The notes under the pieces are model-generated. The model ran no database searches and was not told the DNA's origin. It saw only the letters and a list, made by a program, of their open reading frames with translations. A program made the translations under genes and the position numbers. This document shows, in pieces, positions 23,401 through 34,748 of a stretch of DNA of 64,000 nucleotides. Numbering within the stretch: position 1 is the stretch's first letter; each line of letters starts with the position of its first letter. Source of the stretch: Gordionus sp. m RMFG-2023 (taxonomy: Eukaryota > Nematomorpha > Gordioida > Chordodea > Parachordodidae); the NCBI RefSeq assembly GCF_954871325.1, contig NC_088777.1, forward strand, positions 5,768,509 to 5,832,508, written 5' to 3'.

Positions 23401-26400
23401 TGGATATAAATTTATGTAATTCAAGGGGAAAGGAAAAGTGTTTGAAATTCCCAGGGTTATGTTATAAGTTACAACTTCCATCAATGCTGGAATAAAAATT
23501 CCGAAAGAAAAAAAATCAGGTCTTTCAAAATAAAAATTAAAAAAGCGCCAGAAAACTTAGTTAAGTTTTATAAAAAAATTTGCTAAAAAAAACTCCAGGG
23601 AAATAAAGTATATCCTTTTGTATCTTCTAAATCTTACAACATATAATAATTATTGATAAGTTAAATATAAATTAATTTGTGAAAGATATTGCTCACAAAA
23701 TTGAGCAGGTTTTTTGTTCTTTAAAAAAAACCGCTGTTGTTTAAATTGATTAGTAAATACTAAACAAAAACGCTAAATTTATTTTCCATTTTTGTTTTTT
23801 AACGCAAAGTAAAAGAATTTATCGATATGGACGATAATGGCATTTAAAAATGCTGCATTATTTGAAAAATCCAAGAAAATTAAAATGCCTCAATTTGTAG
23901 GAAAAAAATTACACTTGTAAGAAATAATAAAAATTCATGAGTGATACAACGACATATAATAATACCTAGACTTATGATGCATTCATTAAAAGTGTACATC
24001 AATGAAAACAGCTGAGGACGCCATTTTGATTACCCCTATCATTATCAAAAATTTTAAACGAGAGGTCAATTTATTTTTATGCCTGACGCAAACTTTATTA
24101 AAGAATTTCCTGATCATGGAGATATTAAGGAAAGCAAGCTATCAATTTAATGGTAGTTTTTAACACGAGAATAATTACTATATGGATTACCAAAATGGCG
24201 GGTCCAGCTGATTTGCATTCAATGACGCTTTCAAATGTATTATTATGAATGCATCGTAGGTCTATGTATCATTATACGTCATTGGTTTGATATTAAATTT
24301 ACTCCGATTCAGATTTCTTATGAATAGCGAAAAAAAATAAACTTGTATATTTTTGAATTCAAGCGCTGGCAGTATATCTTGCTCGTATAAGCGCTTGATG
24401 AATGGATTTTCGTGTTGACCATCTTGTACCGTCGAGGAGCCGTTAGATTCGGACCCATTACTTTTAGCTACAATATTATAATTTCTATGCCACGTGACAA
24501 ATTCGTCGAAGTATACCGGATCAACCTTGTTCAAGAAAGATCATATATATAAATATAGTATTTCAAAAGCTGTATCGTCCGTTCGCGAACGATGTTTCTT
24601 TTTTTTTACCATACACAACCAAATCCGCCTTACCATCGCCCACATTAAGTTTTTGAGGAAAAAATTCTAAAAAACCTCGAAAATTGGGCAAATCATTAAT
24701 AGTGACACAAACTGAGCGTTTCAAACGCTGCTTTGCAAAACGCAAATAATGCATTTCAAATGGCCTCGTGCAAATTGGTAAAATTACAGTTTGGCATTAA
24801 GAATAGATTGGCTTTTTTTATTAATCTTATTCTTCGGTTTGTAATATTATATAAAAATGTAATATAAATAACTTTACTTATAATCTATAAAGGAATATTT
24901 AGAAATTAAAGAAATAAGAAGGCAGACGATAATATAATTTTCAAAGACGATTCATTTTAGAACTTATTTAAAATTTGAACCAACGGATATTAATAAAAAT
25001 GCAACCTCAATTTAAACAAGGGGCCCGTTAAGTTATTTTTATTAAAAAATTACAGCAAAACGTAAACGCTTAATTTGTGTGTACTATTATATGAAAATGG
25101 ATGGCAAAATATTTTCCCCACCTCTTGTCCCCCTCCACCCCCCCCCCTTCTTTTTTTTGAAAATGTTTCTCATTTTTTTCAAATTCATATTAATAATTGT
25201 GATATTCAAATTATGCACAAAAAAAAGCAAGACTAGAAAAGTAAATATAACATTTTTTCGAGCTACTGGTCAATATTATATAGATGAAGTTAGTGCAGGA
25301 CCAGCGGGATGGGACAGACGTTCTAATCCTGTGCGCGTATTAGATATAACCATATAAACCAAAAATGATTACTATTTTAAAAAAAACCTCGTAATTCTCC
25401 CAGGTAATGGCTCCTATTTCTCTATTATTATAAAAGTCATTTTCTTTGGATGTAAAATCGTGATGGTTCATGGGAGACGAAGCATTTAACATATTTTGAT
25501 ACATATCTAAATTATTTGGTTTGAAAATGTGAAATATAAAATAATCAATTATCTATTTGTCTTTACAAATAAATACTCATGTCACGCGCATTTCAAATTA
25601 TCACCTACATTATAAAAATGATCTTGAAGTGTGACAAAACTCACTAAAAAAATTATAATTTTATAATAAAATATTGTAATATATATTCTCGTACTTTTGT
25701 TAGGTAGACTATTACTCTTACAATCGTGGTGCAGAGTATTACGAGAATTCAAAGATGTCCCATGGTTTAAATGAAAATTTTTCAAATTATTATTCGCCGA
25801 CGATTTGTTTTTCATCTCGATAACAGATGTAGACCTCTTGTGACCGGGTAAAAAACGGATCCCCCCTATCTTCTTGTCATTAGCAGCTGTACCACATTGA
25901 CCATCCACATTGGAATTGTCACAATTCGAGGAGTTATTGTTAAATCGATGACAATCACAGTTTTGATTGAGGTATTTGGGGTTATTAGTTTTGTTGTTGT
26001 GCAAATGAGCGTAATGCATATTCTTATTCCAGTTTTGGGGGGTAGAATGCAAAACAAGCGCCTTTAAAGCATTAACCTCGGCTTCAAGAATGTCGATCTA
26101 ACGTTGCGAAATTTTGATTTGTTAGGTTTGGTGATAAAAATAATATATGTTTATTTTATCCCTCACCTTTCCAATCTATTTTTTTTATAATCTTTTAAGC
26201 CTAATTTATACTAAACACGTTATCTTTAAGTGCTGCGATATTTAATGCAAAGTCATGACAGCTGATTCAATTTTTTTTAAACTAATTTAATATTTTGCAA
26301 TTGCATTGATATAATAGCGAATTCAATAAAGAGGTTAATGATTTTTCTTAAATATTATATATATTTTAGCTTTATCTTAAATTATTTTTATAAATGACTA

Positions 26401-28916
26401 TCATAATGCTGTGTTGAATACAACGCATGAAGATAACGCGTTTACTATAAATGAGGTCTCTTTTTTTAATTCAAATGCAAAATAATTTTACTTTATATCG
26501 AGCTTCTAGATATTTCTTTTCACTATTGACTCGTCTCGCATTCGCGTCTTGTACCATTTTGTTAGCTTCCTTTTCATAGTAATATTCAAAAAAAATTTTT
26601 ATAATAAAGTCGAAATATAATTTAAAAAGAGAAGAAAGACAATAAAAATAAAACTACAAAAATAAGCCATAAAATCAAATGCAAATAAATAAGAAAATTA
26701 ATTTTTGAACACATATGACCAAGAGTACATTCTAAAAAAAGAGATTATAAATATTAAAATAATTAAACATTAAATCTTCCTGGTTTAAAAAATGAAAATT
26801 GAAACTCATTTTCATAGCGTTTTTTTCTGAAAATAATGTTGTATTTTTGATAGCCATTACCCGGCACATCATGCACCACCCTAGTTAATAATCCTAAAAA
26901 TATCAGTGGCAACTTGAATTTAAAAAAATATAAAGAATAAAAAAATAGAGGTAAAGATAAATCTGAATCTTTTGTGTTTCCCATCATCTATTGGATAAAA
27001 GGGCATCATTTAATTTCATGAGAAAATCATTCTCATTACCAGGGAAGAGGTTTCAGAATCCATCAACTTATTCCCGATTGAATCAGCTTGAAAGATAGTT
27101 TTGAGATCTACTAAATATAAATGTCAGCTCATACCTACTATCACAAGTAATAACAGAACTTAGAAATCTCGAAATTAATGGAGAGTAACACTAACACATA
27201 TTTAATCCTTCCATGTCTATGGTGAATGACTAATAGCATTTAAAAACCAAATTGGAGTATTAGGCTTATCGCTACAAGTGTATTATTTGAAAGAATCATC
27301 TCTAAAATAATTTGCTAATGAATAAAAGATTCCTTATCTATTTTAACAACAAATTTGGATTAGGTATTAAATATGGGTGCACAAGACATGCATCTTGAAT
27401 CACTCTGGAAAATCTGTCTTCAGATTGTTAATCTATCAAACTTGATATAGTAAATGCTTTCAGCTAATAAAAACGCAACATAATAATCCAGTTTTTCCAA
27501 AAATATAGAATTCTTTAATTACATACAATCTAGCTATGGAACACCATCAATATTATGTTACCAAAAATGGAAAACTCTCAGTGTGGAGACTTCCATAAAG
27601 TGATCTTCTAGGTCCACCCTTGTTCTGTTTAGCACTAAATAAAATAATTAAGATTAATTGTGATCTTAATCTGAATGTTTGGTAATTAGATGATGCTACA
27701 GTCTCAAGCCCTATAAATGAAATAAATAAAATCCTCAAAATTATCCCTATGATTGGGTTAAGTATCAAATATTGTGCTGAAGTTGATCATAGTATAAAGT
27801 GCTTATCCTATTCCTAACCTATTTGAGATAACCAAATTTGACAGCTATTCTTGGTGGAATTGCACTCAATGAAAATAATGCCAAAGTTTGGCATTAATGA
27901 CTCTCATTACCTTAATTTTTGTAACTCTTCTAAATAATAAAAATTTGGAAAATAATTATTTATGATCATGTACATTTTCAAATGACAAGTTATTAACTTG
28001 TATAAAATTTTAAGATTTATTTAAGCAAAATTATGGGATGGAAATATGATTATTAAAATTATTTTTATAAGAAATTTTAATAAAGTTCATAATAATCTAA
28101 ATTTTAAAAAATTTACTAATATAAATGGATAAAATTTTAGTGTAACATTAAATCATTAATGGTATATTAACTCTAAATAATATTTTAAAATTATAGTATC
28201 CATTTAAATATATTTAAAAATGAAGTATATAAGCAGCTAGACTAGAACTAATACTTTGTGAGATAAAATGACAAATATAAATAGAATAGGTAATAAATTG
28301 CTAATTAACATTTATATTATAGAGTATTTACTAGTGAATTTTATTTTAACAATTTAGAAAAAGAATGATATTAAGCTTATAAAATGAGATAATTTAATTT
28401 AAAAATATCTATAATTGAGTGGAAATTAATATATTTAATGGCTAATTAATTTTATAAACTTCAAAGAGTGAGGCAGTCAAATCCTGTAACTCTTTTTGAG
28501 TCTGCTCTTGAGTATGGATCAATATTTCACACTTTTCATTTTTTGATTTCAATTCCTAAAATAATTATAATATAAAAATACATAATTCAATATTTGTTAA
28601 TTATGAAAATATTTTATAATTGAATTTATTATAAAAAATAATTCTTTAATTTTAGTATACTGATTGTGTCTCCTTTAATTTTTGCTTTAAATTTTGGTAT
28701 ACATGTACATCATTAAGTTTTTCAGTCAAATTCGTTAAAACATCACCTTTCTCAATTGTAAGTATGGGCTTTCCGATGCTATTTTTTAGGTATTCAACAT
28801 TTAAATTCAAATATGATCTTAAATTTGGAATGCTTAAAAAAATTAGAATAATAATTGCATTTAAAATTAAATTACTTTTCACATATATCTAGCGTATTAG
28901 ATCTAGACCTTTTCAT
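20439..28916 (-). CDS. Rabin8/GRAB-like guanine nucleotide exchange factor for Rab8 (Sec2 family)
   Basis: Sec2-family proteins activate Rab8/Rab3 for vesicle transport and ciliogenesis. Minus-strand exons in phase: 28916-28876, 28832-28661, 28555-28460, 26569-26492, 26097-25695, 25506-25388, 24525-24343, [one or more unplaced], 21082-20983 and 20570-20439. The first seven give 364 residues. Exons 2-4 encode the Sec2 coiled coil, with QKELQDLTASLFE joined to EANKMVQDANARR (family LTASLFEEAHKMVREAN), the Rab-binding GEF site. Exon 5 is Asn/Ser-rich and has GHKRSTSV, as in Rabin8. Exon 7 has FIKRLYEQDILPALEF. The last two give CSLTNTTKICPYKMKLEE and RIVAVGDMLSYIRYIENG. The expected exon for the region equivalent to NTLSIEPV was not found between 21083 and 24342. 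Whether RAB3IP or RAB3IL1 is the closer relative is not decided, so no symbol is given. Introns of 43-188 bp alternate with 1.9-3.3-kb introns full of repeats. Confidence 0.88.
21665..21850. mobile_element. Two adjacent ~90-bp palindromic MITEs (TTAA-CCC ends)
   Basis: Copies at about 21671-21742 and 21747-21850 share GTTAGC...GAATTCGTGG arms around a core with AAAATATGCTGTATTTTT. The second starts TTAACCCGCATTC and ends GAATGCAGGG. TTAA plus CCC ends fit piggyBac-type non-autonomous elements. They lie in a Rab GEF intron; other copies are at 45.9, 48.0 and 49.7 kb. Confidence 0.7.
21925..22040. repeat. Terminal fragment of a hAT-like element (AGGGCTGTGCCGAT)
   Basis: The word AGGGCTGTGCCGATC followed by repeated ACCGAT/GATATCGAT motifs is typical of one group of hAT termini. 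An inverted relative ends at 47607. No matching partner end with target duplication was found near this copy. Confidence 0.55.
23947..24284. mobile_element. hAT-type MITE, 338 bp, inverted copy
   Basis: Same family as 19391-19727 but in reverse orientation, inside a Rab GEF intron. Ends CAACGACATATAATAATACC and ...GTCATTG. Flanking 8-mers GAGTGATA and GTTTGATA match at six positions, so this copy looks older than the first. Confidence 0.82.
24563..24770 (-). other. Unidentified coherent reading frame inside a Rab GEF intron
   Basis: About 65 codons open on the minus strand with balanced amino-acid use (RFAKQRLKRSVCVTINDL, then FRGFLEFFPQKLNVGDGKAD). It lies between placed exons 25388 and 24525, whose phases already match without it, so it is not needed in the transcript. 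It could be an alternative exon, a small nested gene, or an old retrocopy. No family is recognised. Confidence 0.3.
27180..27850 (+). mobile_element. R2-like non-LTR retrotransposon, reverse transcriptase part
   Basis: The plus strand in a Rab GEF intron contains SDLLGPPLFCLALNKII, equivalent to the QGDPLGPxLF region of reverse transcriptases. About 20 residues later comes a W-stop-LDDATV, equivalent to the YxDD-type active site with the residue before Leu replaced by TAA. Downstream IGLSIKYCAE fits the conserved GLxxNxxKCE segment. Upstream LIATSVLFERIISKI resembles the RPI.(V/L)...RxxAK segment. It has several stops and shifts. It belongs to the same element family as the pieces at 7.6-11.3 kb and 61.4-62.1 kb. 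Confidence 0.7.
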
Positions 28917-29445
28917 ATCATAAACCCCAAATTTCAAGTTGTCATTAAATGAATGAATGGACAATATATTAAAATTTTTGGTTTATGTTAGATACTTTTC
29001 CTTTATTCCATATACACTTCTTCCTCATCAGTCATAATCCTAAATTTCAGATATTAAAACACAAAATTTATGATCCCAATATTCACAAGAGACCTTTTAT
29101 TATACGATGGACTACCCCCCTTTCCTTGGGTCTAATATAGTATCAAATGGCAAATTCAATTAATTTATATAACCTTCAAAAATTTTAAAAATAAAGAATA
29201 TTCTAATCTAATAGCTCTTTCCATTATTATCCCTTTATATATATAAATCCATATTTACACATATTAAATTAAAATATTTTTGTCAATTTACTTTGCCTAT
29301 TTACAATATTAACAAGTATATATATATAAAAACTTTATAATTATTCATCTTATTATACTTAATCTATTTATGAACCATTCTTGACTATCCATCATTACCA
29401 CATGCTCAGTATCTAACTAGTTATTTTAAATACTAACTATATATA
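28917..29445. other. 5' flank of Rab GEF gene
   Basis: Non-coding AT-rich region between the Rab GEF start codon and the insertion site of hAT element A; it presumably holds the promoter. No recognisable core element was found. Confidence 0.4.
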
Positions 29446-30177
29446 GGCGTAGCCAGGGGCGGACTGGCGACGTTACGGCCTCGTGGGCATTTTTTTATAG
29501 CGACCACATTTTTATGGGGGCTTCGTCGACCGGGTTTTCTTAAATGGCTTCTTTAAATTATATATTTTTATTACTTGTTATTTTTTATAGGTTCAAACAA
29601 TTTACATTTTAAAAAAAGAAAAGAATAATGATACGATAATCATATATTTTATTTTAAAAAATTGCACATCCAAAATCATATTCATTGAACACATAAAAAA
29701 ATATTCATTGCACATATAAAAAAATATTTATTGCACATATTAAAAAATATTCATTGCACATATTAAAAAATATTCATTGCAAAAAAAAATATTCATTGCA
29801 CATATATATTTTATATTAGATTTACAAGGATATTGCACTATAAAATCAAATCATACATCACATGTTAGATATAATATAATACATACTCAATATATAAAAT
29901 CAATTAGTTACACATATAAAATTATAACGATTATACAATATTGCACAAAGAATAAAATTGTTGCACTTATAAAATTAGAGATTATATTGTAAAAGATATA
30001 AATAATATTTAAATAAATGAATTAATAATATATAATTTTTATGTTAATAAATCTCTCATTAACTTTGAACCTTTGCGTAATAAACAAGAATATCTTCTAT
30101 TTCAATCTGCGATAATAGTTCTCGTTCAACTGACATCATTAAAAACGTTTCTAATTTTTCTTGGCCTATATTAGCTC

Positions 30178-32356
30178 TCAGCCTATTTTTATAATTTTCA
30201 ATTTGCTAAATGTTCTCTCGTAATGAACCTGCGTAAATGATAAAGTTAAAATGTATTCATACGCCAAAAATAAATTAGTGTATGCACTTGTATGCATATT
30301 GTACCTCTTAAGAATTTCATACACGTATATTAAACGATTGTTACATTTATCACACTTCGAGTTATTATCATATTGTAGTGTGCCATCTTCTTCATTCGAC
30401 TCCTCACTTGTACATAAGATATCATCGTCCGTTTCATTTAATTCTGCTATTAAATCTTTGAATACACTAGAAAATGAACACAATTCGTTATGTAATTTAT
30501 CACTCGATATATTTGCCAATTGCGCCAGTTTTATAAAGGCCATTTCAGAAACTATTTATGTCATCAAAATGCCTTGGATGCAAATATCGCACATTCAAAA
30601 TAAGCTCTCTATTCGTAGAAAAGCGTTCCGACAAACTGTTTATAATTTAATCAATTATAGGACGAAATACTTCAACCCTATAAAGGTCAATCGATTCTTG
30701 AGGACGTTCATCCTGGCCTTCATCACTATATATACTCTTTGCTCGTCCTATTCGAATTTTTGGCAGAGCAGTCTGTACACAGATACTCTCCGGAAGCTTT
30801 AAATATGAAAGTGTTTCATTTAAATCAGAAACCATTTTTATTGCTTTATTTTGAATGGATGTAATAGTTATCGATGACAGAAGACTTAGCATCTTCTATC
30901 ATCTTCCATGCCGACAAAATATCCAAATTTTTGGTTTGAAGATACAATGACAACAATGGCCCAATTATTTCAAAAATTTCTAAATATATTACAGCTGTAC
31001 TAAAAGTCTTAAATTTACATAAATTATCTATCAACGACTGCGCTTCTGATGAGGTTTTTGCCTCAAATGATTTATTATCTATTATAAATCGAAGTGCACT
31101 TATCGTTATTGGAAGTAAGCTCTCTTTGCCATATATCCATTTAAGGGCTTTTCACGTGCCCACCACCTTGTCTCACCTATTTTTTGCAGCCATCTCAGTT
31201 TATTTTGGCCAGTTGAGTTATTCTGTTTCACCCAAGCGTCCATCCTTTTATATGATTCACCAAAGAAAGTTGCTAGTCTGTTCAATAATCCAAATAAAAT
31301 TTTGCCTTCAATATTATCGCATGAATCACATATACAGAGATTTAAATGTGACTATAACACCAAATATACAAGCTACCTGGAGCCTCTTGTCTAATAAGAG
31401 CTTGCAACCCAAAAAATTCCCCCCACATATTTGCAGCACCATAAAATGATTCTCCAATTATATTACTCATTTGAATTCCATGTTTTAAAAAGCATTCACT
31501 AAAGATATCAAAAAATTCTTTTCCAGAAGAGTTCGTAACTTTTGTATTGCAAAAAGCCTTTCTGTTATTTTACCATTATATATGTATCGTAGGCAAATGG
31601 TTGCTTTATTATAAAAGCAAATGTCTTGAGTACTATCCATTTGCAAACTAAACCGTTTGTTACCAATCTCCTTTTTTATTAAATTCCTGATTTGATCAAG
31701 AACAGCATCATTAACTTTGTTGACAGTTGTTTTTGACAACAAGGTTATGAGAGAACCTCTTCCCTTCGATTTTGATTTGTTAGACAGTTTTAGCGTATCT
31801 TTTCTAAGTTTGCTTTTTAAAATAGCCTTCTCTAAATGATCTCTAAGTATTTGATCATTCTTTGATATAATACGGATCATTTCCAGGAAATTGCCATGAT
31901 TTAAATTTTCATTATCAAAGAGGCTAAGTGTTTCGGTACCATTTGATCCTCTGTTAAGTTTTGTTTACCTAAAAACTTTATTATCTCATATATTTGTTTT
32001 ATTATGTGGATATTGTTATGAATTTGTTGATTTTTTTCATTTAAGATTTTAACGCTAATTGAATTATTAAATGACTGGTTTTTTGAAGTTCTGAGGTAGG
32101 CCTCGACAGCACTAATATGCACATTTGAATTTTCATTTATTTTAATAAATGAGTGCATGTGACGAAAATTTGTAGAGCCTGTTGTGAAAGTGTTTTCACA
32201 TACTGCAAATGCCAGGCAGATTGAGCAGTACACAGCTTGGGCTTTATTGCTTATAATTTTTATGGTAATCCATTTTCTAGGTATTTTTTCACACATTACC
32301 ATTCGATAATATAATTTATCATATTTAATGTTTATTGGTTGTATAGGATGTTGCAT
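30178..32356 (-). pseudogene. hAT transposase (TTF zinc finger / DUF4371 type) of element A
   Basis: Read in minus-strand order: 32356-31901 has a TTF-type finger (VYCSICLAF ... FTTGSTNFRHMHSF); then LNHGNFLEMIRIISKNDQ; 31880-31485 has FSLQMDSTQDICFYNKATI with the catalytic aspartate region; about 31240-31130 gives GESYKRMDAWVK and GETRWWAREK; and 30543-30178 ends with TQVHYERTFSKLK, the dimerisation motif. All expected domains are present in order. A shift separates the first two blocks and there are about five interruptions in all, so it is non-functional but not ancient. Confidence 0.85.
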
Positions 32357-32789
32357 TAAAAATCTAAGTTTTTAAGGTATAGTGGCTGTTAATTGCAACT
32401 TAAAATTTTCATGTGTATGCATAGCATATTCAATTCTGATAATCCACTTTGAGAAATATCTGAAGGCATTATTGATGTAGTTGCTTCTGACAAGTGTGAG
32501 GATAGTGGCAATGATGGAACTGATGCCATAATACATGAAGATGTTGCAGATAAGGTAGTTGTTTCAGGTAGTGGTGAATGGGAGGCAGTTGTTGATATCT
32601 CTAAAAAAATAGTTTATTTACACGAAGTAATAGTATTTGAAATACTTGGTATTGATTTATCAAAAAAATATAATTTAAGTTGTTTTGGATCAGCACCAGC
32701 TGTTTTGTGACCAGCAGAAATTTTTTTCTTAATTTTTCAGCTTCACCTTTAAATTTCCTTTTGGCATTTCTATGCATATATGAAAATAT

Positions 32790-33100
32790 ATTAATTTAAC
32801 TAAAATAAAATTCATTATAATTTTTTTTAAAGAATTGTATTTTAATATAAAGCATAAAGTAATCTGTTATGTTACTGGCCAGTAATAATAAAAAAAAACA
32901 TTACTATCTTTGGGTTATGAAATATAAATAAGTTTTTTAAAAATATATCAATTCAACTAAAATAAAATTTATTATAATTTTTTTTAAAGAATTGTATTTT
33001 AATATAAAGCATAAAGTAAACTGTTATGTTACCAGCCAGTAATAATAATAAAAAAACATTACTATCTTTGGGTTATGAAATATAAATAAGTTTTTTACTT
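32790..33100. repeat. Two tandem copies of a ~150-bp unit in hAT A
   Basis: The stretch around AAGCATAAAGTAA and CATTACTATCTTTGGGTT occurs twice in direct orientation (about 32815 and 32970), nearly identical. Confidence 0.8.
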
Positions 33101-33224
33101 TTGACTATTTACATACATCTCAATTTACGTGTAAAAATAGTATATAAAGTTGATTCTTTTCTTATATTATGTTTGTTTGCTAATGATCAGTAAATTGTTG
33201 TAATACAAATATTAGGCGCAAAAA

Positions 33225-33690
33225 AGTTTCCTCTACAATAAATTAATGTATAAAAATATAATATAATAAATTAATAAAAACTTAGCTTTCACTCTACTCA
33301 AGCCCAAGCTCAAAAGGATCAATGAATTAAGAACAAGAAATACAATCAATCACAATAGTTTCCTATATACAATAAATTAATGTATAAAAATTAATATAAT
33401 AAATTAATGAAAACTTAGCTTTCACTCTACTCAATCCCAAAAAGATCAATGAATTAAGAACAAGAAATATAATCAATCACAATACTTTCCTATATACAAT
33501 AAATTAATGTATAAAAATATAATATAAATTAATGAAAACCTAGCTTTTACTCTACTCAAGCCCAAGCTCAAATCTATGAATTAAGAAGAAGAAATACAAT
33601 CAATCACTATAGTTTCCTATATACAATAAATTAATGTATAAAAATAAATATAATAAATTAATCAAAACTTAGCTTTCACTCAACTCAAAC
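33225..33690. repeat. Four tandem copies of a ~120-bp unit in hAT A
   Basis: CAATAAATTAATGTATAAAA followed by AACTTAGCTTTCACTC and AATACAATCAATCAC recurs four times in direct orientation with small changes. Subterminal arrays of this kind are common in hAT elements and may bind transposase; that role is inference. Confidence 0.85.
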
Positions 33691-34748
33691 TCAAACATAA
33701 GCGTTTTCACTTCCTTTGAAAAAAAAAACGAAAAGCACGTGGTAAATGATATATAGCGTCAAGCGATGTAATTGATATTTAATGCATTCAAATATAGTAA
33801 ACGACATGATAATTCTTCTCAGGGAATATTCAAATAATAGATATCATCAAAAATAAATAAATGATGAGAAAATAATGTGAACAAAATAATATATTTTTTC
33901 CTACCGGCCTCTTTTTTGAAATTTCCTATCATCGGCCTCAAAATCGACATTTTCTCGCTGCCTCGTGGGCAAAATGCCCATTGAGTCTTATGGCCAGTCC
34001 GCCCCTGGGCGTAGCCCAATGATATATCATTGGCGTAGCCAGGATTTTCCTAAGGAGGGGGGGGGAATTAAAATTGAAAAAGAAAGCCTGGAACAAATAT
34101 GAAAATATATTTTCATTAGTTTCTATAAAATATAATAAATTACTTATATATACATTATAAAAGCATGGTATTAATTTATTTCAAACAAGTATAAGAAATT
34201 TATTTATAAAAAATAAGTAGTCATAGAGCTGATATTCCTCTATTATATAGAATTAGTTACAAAAAATTAGGTAAAATTATACTTTAACAGACATATTTGA
34301 CAATTAGATAATATATTACAGTTAATATTTTAAATTTTACTAATCAATGCTCATGATAATAAATATAGCAACAATTTGCATATAATAATTTAACGCCATC
34401 TATTTATTTTAAATAAATAATGATATTAAATTATTTTAATCATCCCACAATGTCTTTAAAAGATATTTTCTGATGTCATATCAATATTTTTTAGTTTTCT
34501 GTAAAATATACAATTCGCTATATTGGTAAAAATTACTTGATTGTCATATGATAATCGATAAAATTACATACACTGTAAATCTACGACATATAATATTCCA
34601 CTATTTGTAATGTGCTTTAATATTTTTATTTAATTTATGATTAAATTTTATCAATAGTTTTATAATTATATTGTACTTTTATTAAGATAAATAAATTAAA
34701 ATTACTCACTCTCTAAAAAATTATATTTGATATATTAAATTATTTACA

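Larger units (their letters stand above)
29454..34007 (-). mobile_element. hAT element A, 4554 bp, near full length
   Basis: Termini are CAGGGGCGGACTGGCG and, inverted, GGCCAGTCCGCCCCTG, a well-known hAT end type. The 8-mer GGCGTAGC flanks both sides exactly (29446-29453 and 34008-34015). The transposase lies on the minus strand. The 3' side of the transposase carries CATTGCACATAT repeats (29660-29815) and the 5' side carries two tandem arrays. The target is itself GGCGTAGCC sequence, the terminus type of hAT element B that begins 20 bp further on. Confidence 0.93.

Noticed and set aside
25240-25357. Coding exon (DEVSAGPAGWDRR) on the plus strand
   Set aside because: Coherent but short, unrecognised, and antisense within an intron of a well-supported gene.
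29660-29992. Small protein from CATTGCACATAT repeats
   Set aside because: Repeat-derived frame inside the 3' side of hAT A.
33225-33690. CRISPR-like array
   Set aside because: Units are ~120 bp, contiguous and diverged, in a eukaryotic transposon; no short repeat with unique spacers.
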